Numbered from the stretch's first letter, positions 52,871 to 61,577 are shown. The stretch is 64,000 nt of DNA from Polaribacter sp. Hel_I_88 (GCF_000687935.1 NZ_JHZZ01000001.1:2130001-2194000); one strand, 5' to 3'. Made by a program: numbers and translations. Notes: generated by a model not told the origin, from the sequence alone.

Positions 52871-53866
52871 TTAGAAAGAATATACTGCTGCAATCGTTAA
52901 TGTAGAAGTACTTTTTTCTGTTGGAAACGCTTCAATAATGAAATCATCTGAAGAATCAAATCTTAAATCCGTAATTAATTTTAAGTTTCCTGTTAATGAA
53001 ACATTTGCACTTACTGTAATAGCTGTTACAGATTCATCTGCATTTGCATCACCATTTAATTGAAACAATTCAGGTCTTACTCCTAAAGCGAATGTATCTG
53101 AAAAAGTGTTTTGTAAATACAAAGCTGCACCTTGATATCCAGTTTGGTCATCACTAGAGGTTACATACGCAGCGTTTATTCCTAAGAAGAAAGTTTCAGA
53201 AAGATCAAAACCTCCTGTATAATCTAAGAAAATATAATCTTTTGCTGAAGTTGCATCTACAGCACCAGCAATAAAGTTTAAGTATTGTCCTTTATACCCA
53301 ATTTGTGCTCCAAATTGTGTAGCATCTGCAAAATTACCATCTGCACTTGTAAGTGCATGTGCATTAGTTACTGCAAGCATTAACGATAGGTCTTCAGAAA
53401 CAGCATAATCTGCTTTAATACCAGTATGCGAAAATGGACCCGCATTAAATAAATAAGAAACTGTATAATTAAAGTTCGCTGCTGGAGAAATAACTTCATA
53501 CCCTAAAAAAGTATTGAATTGCCCTGCAGTAAACGTTAATTTATCGGTTGCTTTGTAGTAAGCATATAATTGGTTAATTGCTCCAGCTAAATTTGCATCG
53601 TCTGCTTTTGGACCAAATGCTAAATCTGCAACAACTCCAGCTTTTCCTTTTTCGTAAGCAAAAACGGTGTTTGCAAAACCTAAACCAAAAGCATTCGCAT
53701 TTTCTGGATTGGCAATTAAAATACCAGGCGTTCCAGGGTCTTTTGTAAAATTAGTAGTTCCATATACGTCAACAGTTCCACTTAATGTAAAAGTTCCTTT
53801 GTCTTCTTCTTGTGCATTTACTATTAAAGTACTTGCCAATAATAATGAGAAAATAATTTTTTTCAT
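52871..53866 (-). CDS. Outer-membrane beta-barrel porin
   Basis: A 331-residue protein with a signal peptide (cleaved near VNAQ|E, residue 19). The rest is alternating amphipathic strands (TFTLSGTVDVYGTTNF, KLTFTAGQFNTFLGYEVISP, NLKLITDLRFDS), and it ends in an aromatic C-terminal strand, IAAVYSF, the outer-membrane insertion signal. It resembles the BBP2/OmpL-like putative porin group. It is placed first on the strand before P-II and Amt, so it probably lets small nitrogen compounds through the outer membrane; this is inference. Two GGGGG-rich boxes lie upstream. Confidence 0.8.
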   Translation of the reverse strand: MKKIIFSLLLASTLIVNAQEEDKGTFTLSGTVDVYGTTNFTKDPGTPGILIANPENANAFGLGFANTVFAYEKGKAGVVADLAFGPKADDANLAGAINQLYAYYKATDKLTFTAGQFNTFLGYEVISPAANFNYTVSYLFNAGPFSHTGIKADYAVSEDLSLMLAVTNAHALTSADGNFADATQFGAQIGYKGQYLNFIAGAVDATSAKDYIFLDYTGGFDLSETFFLGINAAYVTSSDDQTGYQGAALYLQNTFSDTFALGVRPELFQLNGDANADESVTAITVSANVSLTGNLKLITDLRFDSSDDFIIEAFPTEKSTSTLTIAAVYSF

Positions 53867-53941
53867 AATGATGTTCTTTTAGTTTGTTATTATTTTTTGT
53901 TGTTTGAACGGGGTAAATGTAGATATTAAAATCAAACTAAC

Positions 53942-54002
53942 AAGGGGGTTCATTTTCGAAAACGTTGTAATTTTTATATGTACCCTCAAAAAAAAGGGGG
54001 TT
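53942..54002 (-). promoter_or_regulatory. Two direct AACCCCCTT boxes upstream of the porin gene
   Basis: The minus strand has AACCCCCTT at 53994-54002 and again at 53942-53950, 52 bases apart and about 85 and 136 bases before the porin ATG. G/C runs are rare in this DNA, so the repetition stands out. They may be activator sites for the nitrogen cluster; nothing identifies the regulator. Confidence 0.35.
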
Positions 54003-54100
54003 ATTTTACCATAAACCTATTTTTGGTTTTTTTTAACATATAAAATATAGGGTTCGTAAAAAAGAAGCTTATTATTTTGAGATATTCATAAAAATGCATC

Positions 54101-54134
54101 TTTTGTAAAAAAAAATGTAATTATTGTATATTTG
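54101..54134 (+). promoter_or_regulatory. truA: Promoter of the TruA-like gene (-33 and -7)
   Basis: TTTTG at 54101-54105 and TATATTTG at 54127-54134 are 21 bases apart, which fits the Bacteroidota -33/-7 spacing. The start point would fall at about 54138, two bases before the ATG at 54140, so the transcript is predicted to be leaderless. Confidence 0.6.
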
Positions 54135-54139
54135 GACAT

Positions 54140-54931
54140 ATGAAATACGCAATTTCTTACTTAATTTCTTTACAATTCTTCGGTTTTCGGTTTTCTGGAT
54201 GGCAAAAACAGACCAATGCTAAAACTTTGCATGATATCGTTGATAAAAGTTTGTCCTTTGTGCTTAAAAATGAGGTATATAAAACGATTGGAGTGGGTAG
54301 AACCGATGCAAAGGTTTCTGCAAATTCCTATTATTTGCAACTTTTTACCAACGAAATTTTAGAGGAATCGTCTTTTGTGGAGTTGTTAAATGCTAATTTT
54401 CCTCCAGATTTTAGGGCAATTTCTATTCAAAAGGTTGATAGAAGTTTTAATATTATTAAGGCTGATAAAATAAAAGAGTATCATTATTACTTTTCTTTTG
54501 GAGAGAAAAACCATCCTTTTGCTGCGCCTTTTATGGTTAATATTGATGAGAATTTAAATATTGATTTGATGCAAAAAGGCGCAAAACTCTTTGAGGGCGA
54601 GCACTATTTTCATAAATATTGTACAAAACCATCAGCAAAAACAATTTTTAAAAGAGTAATTGATGCTTGTGAAATTGTAGAAAATGATGTTTTGGTGGCG
54701 AACTTTTTCCCAGAAAAGTCTTATATATTTAAGGTGAAAGGAAAAGGTTTTCTGCGATATCAAGTGCGTTTAATGATGGCAACTTTATTTGAACTCGGAA
54801 AAGGAAATCTAGATTTACAGTTTATTGAAGCTTCTTTAAAAGTAGATAATGATCGGAAGTTTATGAGAAATAATGCACCTTCTTCTGGTTTGCAGTTGCA
54901 TGATATAGAGTTGCTTAAAAGTTTAAAATAA
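54140..54931 (+). CDS. truA: TruA-like tRNA pseudouridine synthase, divergent
   Basis: A 263-residue protein of the TruA family, which isomerises uridines 38-40 in the anticodon arm. The catalytic Asp is present (Asp56), but the motif reads GRTDAKVSA, with Lys58 and Ser60 where typical enzymes have GRTDAGVHA. Other family parts are kept: GWQKQ near the start, HYFHKYC, FLRYQVRLMMATLFELGKG near the end. It may be a second TruA paralogue with altered tRNA choice, since Bacteroidota often encode another standard TruA. It is monocistronic with a leaderless-looking promoter. Confidence 0.82.
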   Translation: MKYAISYLISLQFFGFRFSGWQKQTNAKTLHDIVDKSLSFVLKNEVYKTIGVGRTDAKVSANSYYLQLFTNEILEESSFVELLNANFPPDFRAISIQKVDRSFNIIKADKIKEYHYYFSFGEKNHPFAAPFMVNIDENLNIDLMQKGAKLFEGEHYFHKYCTKPSAKTIFKRVIDACEIVENDVLVANFFPEKSYIFKVKGKGFLRYQVRLMMATLFELGKGNLDLQFIEASLKVDNDRKFMRNNAPSSGLQLHDIELLKSLK

Positions 54932-55300
54932 ACTATCTACTGTAATATTATTATCAATTAAGCCAAGGCTATGTTTGTTTTCAATAATACTATAGGTAGA
55001 TATTAAAGTTATAAAAACACACCACATTTAGCAAGTGATAATTTTTAAAATTGTGTAATTTAATTAATGATTGTAGTGTTATTTAAATTCAAAAAATGAA
55101 ACTTTACTTTAATTTTTTTAAGAATTTATAAAGATAATATTGTAAAAAATACTTTAAGAAAAAGCACGTATTATTCTGTTTTTCAATTTTTAAGATTAAT
55201 TTGAATTTTTAATTACTAAAGTCCTCAAAGGGTTCGAAACCCTTTGAGGGCTGAATTAAATATGAAATAAATTCTATCTAAACCAATTCGTTCATAAATA
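54932..55300. repeat. Long spacer with one palindrome
   Basis: No gene is seen. CCTCAAAGGGTT (55223-55234) and AACCCTTTGAGG (55238-55249) form a perfect 12-base hairpin with a CGA loop. It is too far (290 bases) to be a simple terminator for the TruA-like gene and is more likely a small repeat. Confidence 0.6.
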
Positions 55301-55447
55301 CGCCTGCGTGAGCGATAGGAATGGCATCCTTTTTAAATGTAAATAAATAAGCAATTTGTTTTTTAATAATGAGATTGCCACAGTTTACAAAAAAGTAAAC
55401 TTCTCAAAGACAAATTTAAAAAGATATAATGGATAGCGCTTTTTTTG
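55301..55447 (+). ncRNA. Candidate structured RNA element, copy 2
   Basis: The outer helix is AGCG (55311-55314) with CGCT (55437-55440); in copy 1 it is CCAG/CTGG, a paired change. The conserved loop strands are ATGGCATC and GATATAATGGATAG, and the inner helix is CTTTTT with AAAAAG. The apical part is about 85 bases long, against 8 in copy 1. It holds an extra hairpin, GTTTAC/GTAAAC (55383-55400), inside a GAGATTGCCACA repeat, which looks inserted. No gene follows on this strand for 1.3 kb, so it is not a 5' leader element. Confidence 0.6.
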
Positions 55448-55475
55448 TATTTCACAAAAACACGCCCAAAAGAAA

Positions 55476-55500
55476 AATCCACCTTTTAAAAAGATGGATT
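55476..55500 (-). terminator. Terminator of the acyl-CoA dehydrogenase gene
   Basis: A stem of about 11 base pairs, AATCCA...TGGATT with inner AAAAG/CTTTT. The one non-Watson-Crick position is a G-U pair on the minus-strand RNA, so it suits the minus strand. It lies 25 bases past the stop. Confidence 0.75.
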
Positions 55501-55525
55501 ATTGACACTATATATAATGAGTTGG

Positions 55526-56668
55526 TTATCCTTTGATAACGCCTCTAGAAATTACAATTTTTTGGATTTCAGATGTTCCCTCGTAAATCTGCGTAATTTT
55601 TGCATCACGCATTAAACGCTCTACATGATATTCTTTAACGAAACCATTTCCACCATGAATTTGCACAGCCTCTACAGTTTGTTCCATCGCAACTTTACTT
55701 GCGTATAGTTTTGCCATTGCTGATGCCATATCATAATTTTCTTTGCGGTCTTTTATCCAAGCAGCTTTCATTACTAACATTCTTGCAGCTTCAATTTCTG
55801 TATACATATCTGCCAATTTAAAGGCAATGGCTTGGTGGTTGCAGATCTCTGTTCCAAATGCTTTACGTTCTTTAGAGTATTTTAAAGCCAATTCGTAACC
55901 TCCAGCTGCAATTCCTAAGGCTTGTGCTGCAATTCCGATTCTTCCACCAGAAAGTGTTTTCATGGCGAATTTAAATCCAAAACCATCTTCACCAATTCTG
56001 TTTTCTTTAGGTACTTTTACGTCGTTAAATTGTAGTGTATGCGTATCAGAACCTCTAATACCTAATTTATCTTCTTTAGGGCCTATATGAAAGCCTTCAG
56101 CTCCTTTTTCCACGATAAAAGCATTGATTCCTCTATGTCCTTTTTCTCTGTCTGTTTGTGCAATTACCAAATAAACGTCTGCTCGTCCACCACTTGTAAT
56201 CCAGTTTTTTGTTCCGTTAATTACATAATGATCTCCTTTGTCAATAGCAGTTGTTGCTTGAGAGGTTGCGTCAGAACCAGCTTCTGGCTCGCTTAAACAA
56301 AAAGCCCCAACAGATTCACCTGTTGCTAATTTTGTTAAATATTTTTCTTTTTGTGCTTCAGAACCATAAGATTCTAAACCATAACAAACTAAAGAATTGT
56401 TTACAGAAACTATTACAGAAGCAGAAGCATCAATTTTTGATAATTCTTCCATAACTAATACGTAAGAAATAGTATCCATACCACTTCCTCCATATTTTGG
56501 ATCTACCATAATTCCCATAAAACCTAAATCGCCCATTTTTTTGACCAATTCTTGTGGGAATTCCTGTTTATTGTCTCTTTCAATAACGCCAGGTAATAAT
56601 TCTGTTTGTGCAAAATCTCTTGCTGCATCACGAATCATGATATGCTCTTCTGTTAAGCTAAAATCCAT
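55526..56668 (-). CDS. Acyl-CoA dehydrogenase
   Basis: A 380-residue FAD enzyme of the acyl-CoA dehydrogenase family, catalysing the first step of fatty-acid or branched-chain acyl-CoA oxidation. Signatures: AFCLSEPEAGSDATS (FAD-binding), WITSGGRADVYLVIAQTD, GHRGINAFIVEKG and the catalytic-base region QIYEGTSEIQKIVISR near the end. The length is that of short/butyryl-type enzymes. It stands alone with its own promoter and terminator, so chain-length choice cannot be inferred from neighbours. Confidence 0.93.
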   Translation of the reverse strand: MDFSLTEEHIMIRDAARDFAQTELLPGVIERDNKQEFPQELVKKMGDLGFMGIMVDPKYGGSGMDTISYVLVMEELSKIDASASVIVSVNNSLVCYGLESYGSEAQKEKYLTKLATGESVGAFCLSEPEAGSDATSQATTAIDKGDHYVINGTKNWITSGGRADVYLVIAQTDREKGHRGINAFIVEKGAEGFHIGPKEDKLGIRGSDTHTLQFNDVKVPKENRIGEDGFGFKFAMKTLSGGRIGIAAQALGIAAGGYELALKYSKERKAFGTEICNHQAIAFKLADMYTEIEAARMLVMKAAWIKDRKENYDMASAMAKLYASKVAMEQTVEAVQIHGGNGFVKEYHVERLMRDAKITQIYEGTSEIQKIVISRGVIKG

Positions 56669-56702
56669 AGGTATGTTTTGTTATATTCTTAATTTACGAG
56701 TG

Positions 56703-56733
56703 CAAATATATCGATTTCGTAACATATTTTCAA
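56703..56733 (-). promoter_or_regulatory. Promoter of the acyl-CoA dehydrogenase gene
   Basis: The minus strand has TTG (56731-56733), a 20-base spacer, then TATATTTG (56703-56710). Spacing and -7 box both fit the Bacteroidota consensus. The leader is about 31 bases. Confidence 0.6.
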
Positions 56734-56757
56734 TAGACTTTTATTATTTTTACTGAT

Positions 56758-57816
56758 ATGATTATAAACGAAACTTTTGCTATTGGTTTAATGTCTGGTA
56801 CTTCGTTAGACGGAATTGATTTGGTGTATGTTTGTTTTCAAAATGATGATGCTAAGAGCTTTAAAATTCTACACGCAGAAACCATTCCATATTCCAAAGA
56901 ATGGAAGCTGCTTTTGCAAAATGCTATTTTTTCTGATGAAGCTACTTTGCAAGAATTAGACATTACCTATGGGCAATTTTTAGGAGGGATTCTCAATAAT
57001 TTTATCAGCAATTATAAAATTACCAAGATTGATTTTATTGCCTCACATGGACATACTATTTTACATCAACCTGAAAAAGGAATTACCTTACAAATAGGAA
57101 ATGGACAAGAAATTGCGAAAATCACCAATCAAAAAGTGGTGTGCGATTTTAGAACACAAGATGTAAAATTGGGAGGTCAAGGAGCGCCTTTAGTTCCTAT
57201 TGGTGATGAATTGCTATTTTCGGAATATGATTTTTGTGTAAATCTAGGTGGCTTTTCGAATGTGTCCTATCATAAGGATAACAAAAGAATAGCTTTTGAT
57301 ATTTGTCCTGTAAATATTGTTTTGAACTTTTACGCCAATAAAATCGGTTTAGCATACGATGCCTCTGGTAAAATTGCATCCGAAGGAAAAATAAACGAAA
57401 CACTCTTAGGTAAATTAAATGCACTTGCGTTTTATCAACAGCAACCTCCAAAATCGTTAGGATTGGAATGGGTGCAAACCACTATTTTTCCTTTAATTGA
57501 TGCACTTGAAACTGATGTTCCATCAATCTTAAGAACTTTTGTGGCGCATATTGCCATCCAAATAAGTAAGGTGATTACTAAAAACAATCAAGTTTTATTT
57601 ACTGGTGGAGGTGTTTTTAATACTTTTTTAATGGATGAAATTCAGCAACATGCAAAATCTAGAATTAGTTTGCCAACAAAAGAATTAATCGATTATAAAG
57701 AGGCGTTAATTTTTGCTTTCTTAGGATTGTTGAAAGTTACGAATCAAATTAATTGTTTGCAATCGGTTACTGGTGCAAGCAAAGATCATTCGTCGGGTGT
57801 TATTTTTTATCCATAA
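56758..57816 (+). CDS. anmK: Anhydro-N-acetylmuramic acid kinase
   Basis: A 352-residue sugar kinase of the AnmK family, which hydrolyses and phosphorylates 1,6-anhydro-MurNAc to MurNAc-6-phosphate during cell-wall recycling. The ATP loop is MSGTSLDGIDLVYV (about 12-25). The body carries ASHGHTILHQPE, CDFRTQDVKLGGQGAPLVPIGD and LFTGGGVFNTFL, all family marks. It is slightly shorter than the E. coli enzyme, as is common in Bacteroidota. No murQ is beside it. It is divergent from the acyl-CoA dehydrogenase. Confidence 0.94.
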   Translation: MIINETFAIGLMSGTSLDGIDLVYVCFQNDDAKSFKILHAETIPYSKEWKLLLQNAIFSDEATLQELDITYGQFLGGILNNFISNYKITKIDFIASHGHTILHQPEKGITLQIGNGQEIAKITNQKVVCDFRTQDVKLGGQGAPLVPIGDELLFSEYDFCVNLGGFSNVSYHKDNKRIAFDICPVNIVLNFYANKIGLAYDASGKIASEGKINETLLGKLNALAFYQQQPPKSLGLEWVQTTIFPLIDALETDVPSILRTFVAHIAIQISKVITKNNQVLFTGGGVFNTFLMDEIQQHAKSRISLPTKELIDYKEALIFAFLGLLKVTNQINCLQSVTGASKDHSSGVIFYP

Positions 57817-57920
57817 GTTGTCATTTTTTAAAATGATGATTCTAGATTCAAAAGAAAATTGAATTCGGATTTTGAGGAATTCTTTTCAAATAAATATTTT
57901 AAAAGTTACAAATTTTACAG

Positions 57921-57928
57921 TAAGTTTG
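57921..57928 (+). promoter_or_regulatory. -7 promoter box of the dehydrogenase gene
   Basis: TAAGTTTG matches TAnnTTTG. It implies a long leader of about 130 bases before the ATG at 58065. Confidence 0.45.
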
Positions 57929-57991
57929 TCCTTAACACGAATAATTAATAATAATACTTAAAATTAATTTAAAAATGAATCAACTTTAGCA

Positions 57992-58062
57992 ATGCTACTC
58001 AGGTTTTTAAGGAAAATTGCATTTGAAAATAAACAATGAAGTTGAAAAATCATCAAAATTAA
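57992..58062 (+). other. Two short overlapping upstream reading frames in the dehydrogenase leader
   Basis: A 15-codon frame (57992-58039, MLLRFLRKIAFENKQ) ends in TGA inside ATGA, which starts an 8-codon frame (58036-58062, MKLKNHQN). That frame stops two bases before the main ATG. The chain could pass ribosomes to the main gene or act in attenuation. It may also be chance. Confidence 0.3.
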
Positions 58063-58064
58063 AC

Positions 58065-59297
58065 ATGAAAGAATTATTAAAAATATACGAAAACAAACAA
58101 CCAGAAATTGTGTTTCATTGGAAAGATCAAGAAACAGATGCTGAAGGTTGGGCAGTGATAAACTCTTTAAGAGGAGGAGCTGCAGGAGGTGGAACTAGAA
58201 TGAGACAAGGTTTGGATATGAACGAAGTTTTATCGCTGGCAAAAACCATGGAAGTAAAATTTACGGTTTCTGGACCCGCTATTGGTGGCGCAAAATCGGG
58301 GATTAACTTCGATCCAAATGATCCAAGAAAAAGAGGTGTTTTAGAACGCTGGTATAAAGCAGTAACTCCATTGTTAAAACATTATTATGGAACAGGTGGC
58401 GATTTAAATGTTGATGCAGATAAAGATGTAATTCCAATTACAGAAGACTGTGGTGTTTGGCATCCTCAAGAAGGGATTTTTAACGGACATTTTAAACCAA
58501 CAGAAGCTGATAAAATTAATAGAATTGGGCAACTACGTTTAGGCGTTATTAAAGTAATTGAAGACGAACATTTTTCGCCAGATATTTCTAGAAAATATAC
58601 AGTTGCAGATATGTTAACAGGTTATGGAGTAGCAGAAGCTGTAAGGCATTATTATGATATTTATGGTGGAACTATTGTTGGTAAAAGAGCTATTGTACAA
58701 GGTTTTGGAAATGTAGGTGCAGCAGCAGCCTATTATTTAACCCAATTAGGTGCAAAAGTAGTTGGAATTATAGACAGGCAAGGAGGAGTCATCAATGAAA
58801 AAGGATTCACAAAAGATGAAATGACTACATTATTTTTATCGAAAGATGGCAATCAATTAGCCTCAAAAAACATGATTCCTTTTACAGAAATAAATGAAAA
58901 AATTTGGAGTTTGCCAGCAGAGATATTTGTGCCTGCAGCAGCATCAAGATTGGTTTCTCAAGAGCAAGTGCAACAAATGATTAATACAGGATTGGAAGTA
59001 ATATCTCCAGGAGCCAATGTGCCTTTTGCGGATAAAGAAATTTTCTTTGGCCCTATTATGGAACATACAGACAATCACATAAGCTTGTTACCAGATTTTA
59101 TTTCTAATTGTGGAATTGCAAGAGTTTTTGCCTATTTAATGGAAGCTAGAGTTACCTTGCCAATGCAAGACAAAGCTATTTTTGATGATACCTCAAATAC
59201 CATAAAAAAAGCATTACAAAAAACATTTAACAAGAGTGCGTCAAAAACAAAAATTTGCTCAACAGCATTTGAAATCGCATTAAAACAACTAATTTAA
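58065..59297 (+). CDS. Glu/Leu/Phe/Val dehydrogenase
   Basis: A 410-residue amino-acid dehydrogenase from the ATG at 58065. The longer frame starts at a TTG (58017) within the leader. It reversibly deaminates an amino acid, probably glutamate, to the 2-oxo acid with NAD(P). The catalytic region is GPAIGGAKSGINFDP and GTGGDLNVDADKDV; the Rossmann motif is VQGFGNVGAAAAYYL (about 219-233). Sequence type alone does not separate glutamate from leucine dehydrogenase. It is followed after 22 bases by nhaD. Confidence 0.9.
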   Translation: MKELLKIYENKQPEIVFHWKDQETDAEGWAVINSLRGGAAGGGTRMRQGLDMNEVLSLAKTMEVKFTVSGPAIGGAKSGINFDPNDPRKRGVLERWYKAVTPLLKHYYGTGGDLNVDADKDVIPITEDCGVWHPQEGIFNGHFKPTEADKINRIGQLRLGVIKVIEDEHFSPDISRKYTVADMLTGYGVAEAVRHYYDIYGGTIVGKRAIVQGFGNVGAAAAYYLTQLGAKVVGIIDRQGGVINEKGFTKDEMTTLFLSKDGNQLASKNMIPFTEINEKIWSLPAEIFVPAAASRLVSQEQVQQMINTGLEVISPGANVPFADKEIFFGPIMEHTDNHISLLPDFISNCGIARVFAYLMEARVTLPMQDKAIFDDTSNTIKKALQKTFNKSASKTKICSTAFEIALKQLI

Positions 59298-59319
59298 ACG
59301 AAACAAATTAAACTAAGAT

Positions 59320-60723
59320 ATGGAATCAATTATTATTATCGTATTTGTACTAGGGTATTTAGCCATTACTTTAGAGCATAATTTAAAATTAGACAAATTA
59401 ATACCTGCCCTTATTATGATGGCAGTTTGTTGGGCTATTGTAGCGCTTGGTGTTGATAGTTTTACGAATTGGTTCGATTCTGCCAATCATGGACTGGTAG
59501 ATGGTTTTGCATCTATGGCACATGATGATAAAATGCATTTGGTAGAAGAAACTTTATTGCATCATTTAGGGAAAACAGCGGAAATTTTAGTGTTCCTTTT
59601 AGGAGCGATGACCATCGTAGAAATTATCGATTATTTTGATGGATTCTCTACGATTAAAAATTACGTGAACTTTAAAGGAAAGAAAAAATTACTTTGGATG
59701 TTTGCAGTGTTAGCTTTTATTTTATCAGCAATTATTGATAATTTAACAGCAACTATCGTATTGATTTCTATTTTACAGAAAATTGTAAAAACAAGAGAGG
59801 ATAGAATTTGGTTTGCAGGTTTAATTATTATTGCAGCCAATGCAGGTGGAGCTTTTTCTCCTATTGGAGACGTTACCACAACCATGCTTTGGATTGGAGA
59901 TAAAGTAAGTACAGGCATGTTATTTACGTATTTATTTATTCCGTCATTATTATGTATGGTCGTGCCAACTTTTATCGCAACATTTTTACCAGCCTTTAAA
60001 GGAGAAATAGATTTTGACGAAAATGAAGTTGAAAAGCCAAAAAGTCCTCATAGTGCAAAAATGTTATATTTAGGTTTGGGTGCTATTTTATTTGTACCTG
60101 TGTTTAAAACAGTAACACATTTACCACCTTATGTAGGGATGATGTTGTCTTTAGGAATTGTAGCAACCTTTGCAGAAATCTATAGTAATTCTAAATTCTC
60201 TATTTCTACAGTAGAAGGAGAGCAAGCAGATGAGCACGAATCTGGAGCACACCACAGTCCAGTACATTCATCATTATCAAAAATTGAAATGCCAAGTATT
60301 TTATTTTTCTTAGGAATTTTAATGGCTGTTGCAGCCTTAGAATCGTTGGGAATTTTATTCAACTTTGCAGATAGTTTAAAACAAGGAATTCCTTTAATAG
60401 GATCTGAATTAGCAGGAACAGGAGTTTCTGATTTAGTGGTAATTTTATTAGGAATTGGTTCTGCAGTCATTGACAACGTACCTTTAGTAGCTGCGAGTTT
60501 AGGAATGTTTTCTGAACCTATGGACAATCCTTTATGGCACTTTATAGCATTTTCTGCAGGTACAGGAGGTTCTATGTTAATTATTGGTTCTGCTGCTGGA
60601 GTGGTAGCCATGGGTATGGAAAAAATAGATTTTTTCTGGTATATTAAAAAAATATCTTGGTTGGCATTAATTGGTTTTTTGGTAGGTTCTATAGCCTTTA
60701 TAGTGATAAGATCATTTATATAA
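59320..60723 (+). CDS. nhaD: NhaD-type Na+/H+ antiporter
   Basis: A 467-residue membrane protein with about twelve helices, matching NhaD antiporters of halophilic and marine bacteria. Characteristic stretches are LAITLEHNLKLDK at the start, FILSAIIDNLTATIVLIS, AANAGGAFSPIGDVTTTMLWI and GSAVIDNVPLVAASLGMF, with charged residues in mid-membrane for Na+ exchange. A His/Glu-rich loop (about 298-315) is cytoplasmic or periplasmic. It is 22 bases after the dehydrogenase, ends in a clear terminator, and fits a marine lifestyle. Confidence 0.92.
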   Translation: MESIIIIVFVLGYLAITLEHNLKLDKLIPALIMMAVCWAIVALGVDSFTNWFDSANHGLVDGFASMAHDDKMHLVEETLLHHLGKTAEILVFLLGAMTIVEIIDYFDGFSTIKNYVNFKGKKKLLWMFAVLAFILSAIIDNLTATIVLISILQKIVKTREDRIWFAGLIIIAANAGGAFSPIGDVTTTMLWIGDKVSTGMLFTYLFIPSLLCMVVPTFIATFLPAFKGEIDFDENEVEKPKSPHSAKMLYLGLGAILFVPVFKTVTHLPPYVGMMLSLGIVATFAEIYSNSKFSISTVEGEQADEHESGAHHSPVHSSLSKIEMPSILFFLGILMAVAALESLGILFNFADSLKQGIPLIGSELAGTGVSDLVVILLGIGSAVIDNVPLVAASLGMFSEPMDNPLWHFIAFSAGTGGSMLIIGSAAGVVAMGMEKIDFFWYIKKISWLALIGFLVGSIAFIVIRSFI

Positions 60724-60745
60724 GACACTAATTATAAATTATAAT

Positions 60746-60784
60746 AAATGTCATTTTGTAAAATTACGGAATGGCATTTTTTTT
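60746..60784 (+). terminator. nhaD: Terminator of nhaD
   Basis: Arms 60746-60761 and 60764-60779 pair with three G-U wobbles on the plus-strand RNA and are followed by an eight-T run. Confidence 0.88.
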
Positions 60785-60866
60785 GATAAATAAAAATTGA
60801 TTCTTGTATAAGAACAATTTTAAAAAAGAATACTCGTTACTAATATAGAATTTAAAAAATAGCTGA

Positions 60867-61556
60867 ATGTTATCATTTTTTCAAGAAAATACTGAGTTGT
60901 TAGCAGAAACTGTTCAGGAAGAAAAAACCTTATCGATCTATAATTTAATTATGGATGGTGGTTTAGGAGGGCAAATCATTATAGGTATTCTATTTGTGCT
61001 TTTAGCGGTTGGTTTGTATATTTATTTTGAACGTTTTTTTGCCATTAAAGCTGCTTCTAAAATTGATGTAAATTTTATGAATCAAATTAAAGATTATGTT
61101 ACCAATGGAAAATTAGATTCAGCAAATGCGTTGTGCAAGAGTAAAAACACACCTACAGCACGTTTGATTGGAAAAGGAATTTCGAGAATTGGAAAGCCTT
61201 TGGAAGATATCAATACTGCTATTGAAACCGCAGGAAAGTTAGAGGTGTATCAATTGGAAAAAAACGTTTCTGTGTTGGCAACGATTGCAGGAGCTGCACC
61301 AATGATTGGTTTTTTAGGAACTGTGATTGGTATGATTGTAGCCATTCATGAAATTGCCAATGCTGGTGGTCAAATTGATATCAAATTACTTTCTGATGGT
61401 TTGTATACAGCTATGACCACTACAGTTGCAGGTTTAATTGTAGGAATTATTGCCTATGTAACTTACAATCATTTGGTGGTAAGAACCGATAAAGTAGTGT
61501 ATCAAATGGAAGCAAAATCGGTTGAGTTTTTAGATTTGTTAAACGAACCAGTTTAA
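60867..61556 (+). CDS. exbB: ExbB/TolQ/MotA-type proton channel protein
   Basis: A 229-residue inner-membrane protein of the ExbB/TolQ family. It has three helices (about 36-56, 133-155, 180-200) and a long cytoplasmic segment between the first and second. Conserved parts: LEKNVSVLATIAGAAPMIGFLGTVIGMI and DGLYTAMTTTVAGLIVGIIAY. With ExbD it forms the proton-driven motor that energises TonB. The downstream exbD and tonB genes complete the set. Confidence 0.93.
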   Translation: MLSFFQENTELLAETVQEEKTLSIYNLIMDGGLGGQIIIGILFVLLAVGLYIYFERFFAIKAASKIDVNFMNQIKDYVTNGKLDSANALCKSKNTPTARLIGKGISRIGKPLEDINTAIETAGKLEVYQLEKNVSVLATIAGAAPMIGFLGTVIGMIVAIHEIANAGGQIDIKLLSDGLYTAMTTTVAGLIVGIIAYVTYNHLVVRTDKVVYQMEAKSVEFLDLLNEPV

Positions 61557-61577
61557 AAAAAACATTCAAAGTTTAAC

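Noticed and set aside
55223..55249. GGTTCGAAACC-like sequence resembling a tRNA T-arm
   Set aside because: It is the tip of a perfect 12-base palindrome. No acceptor, D or anticodon arm can be built around it.
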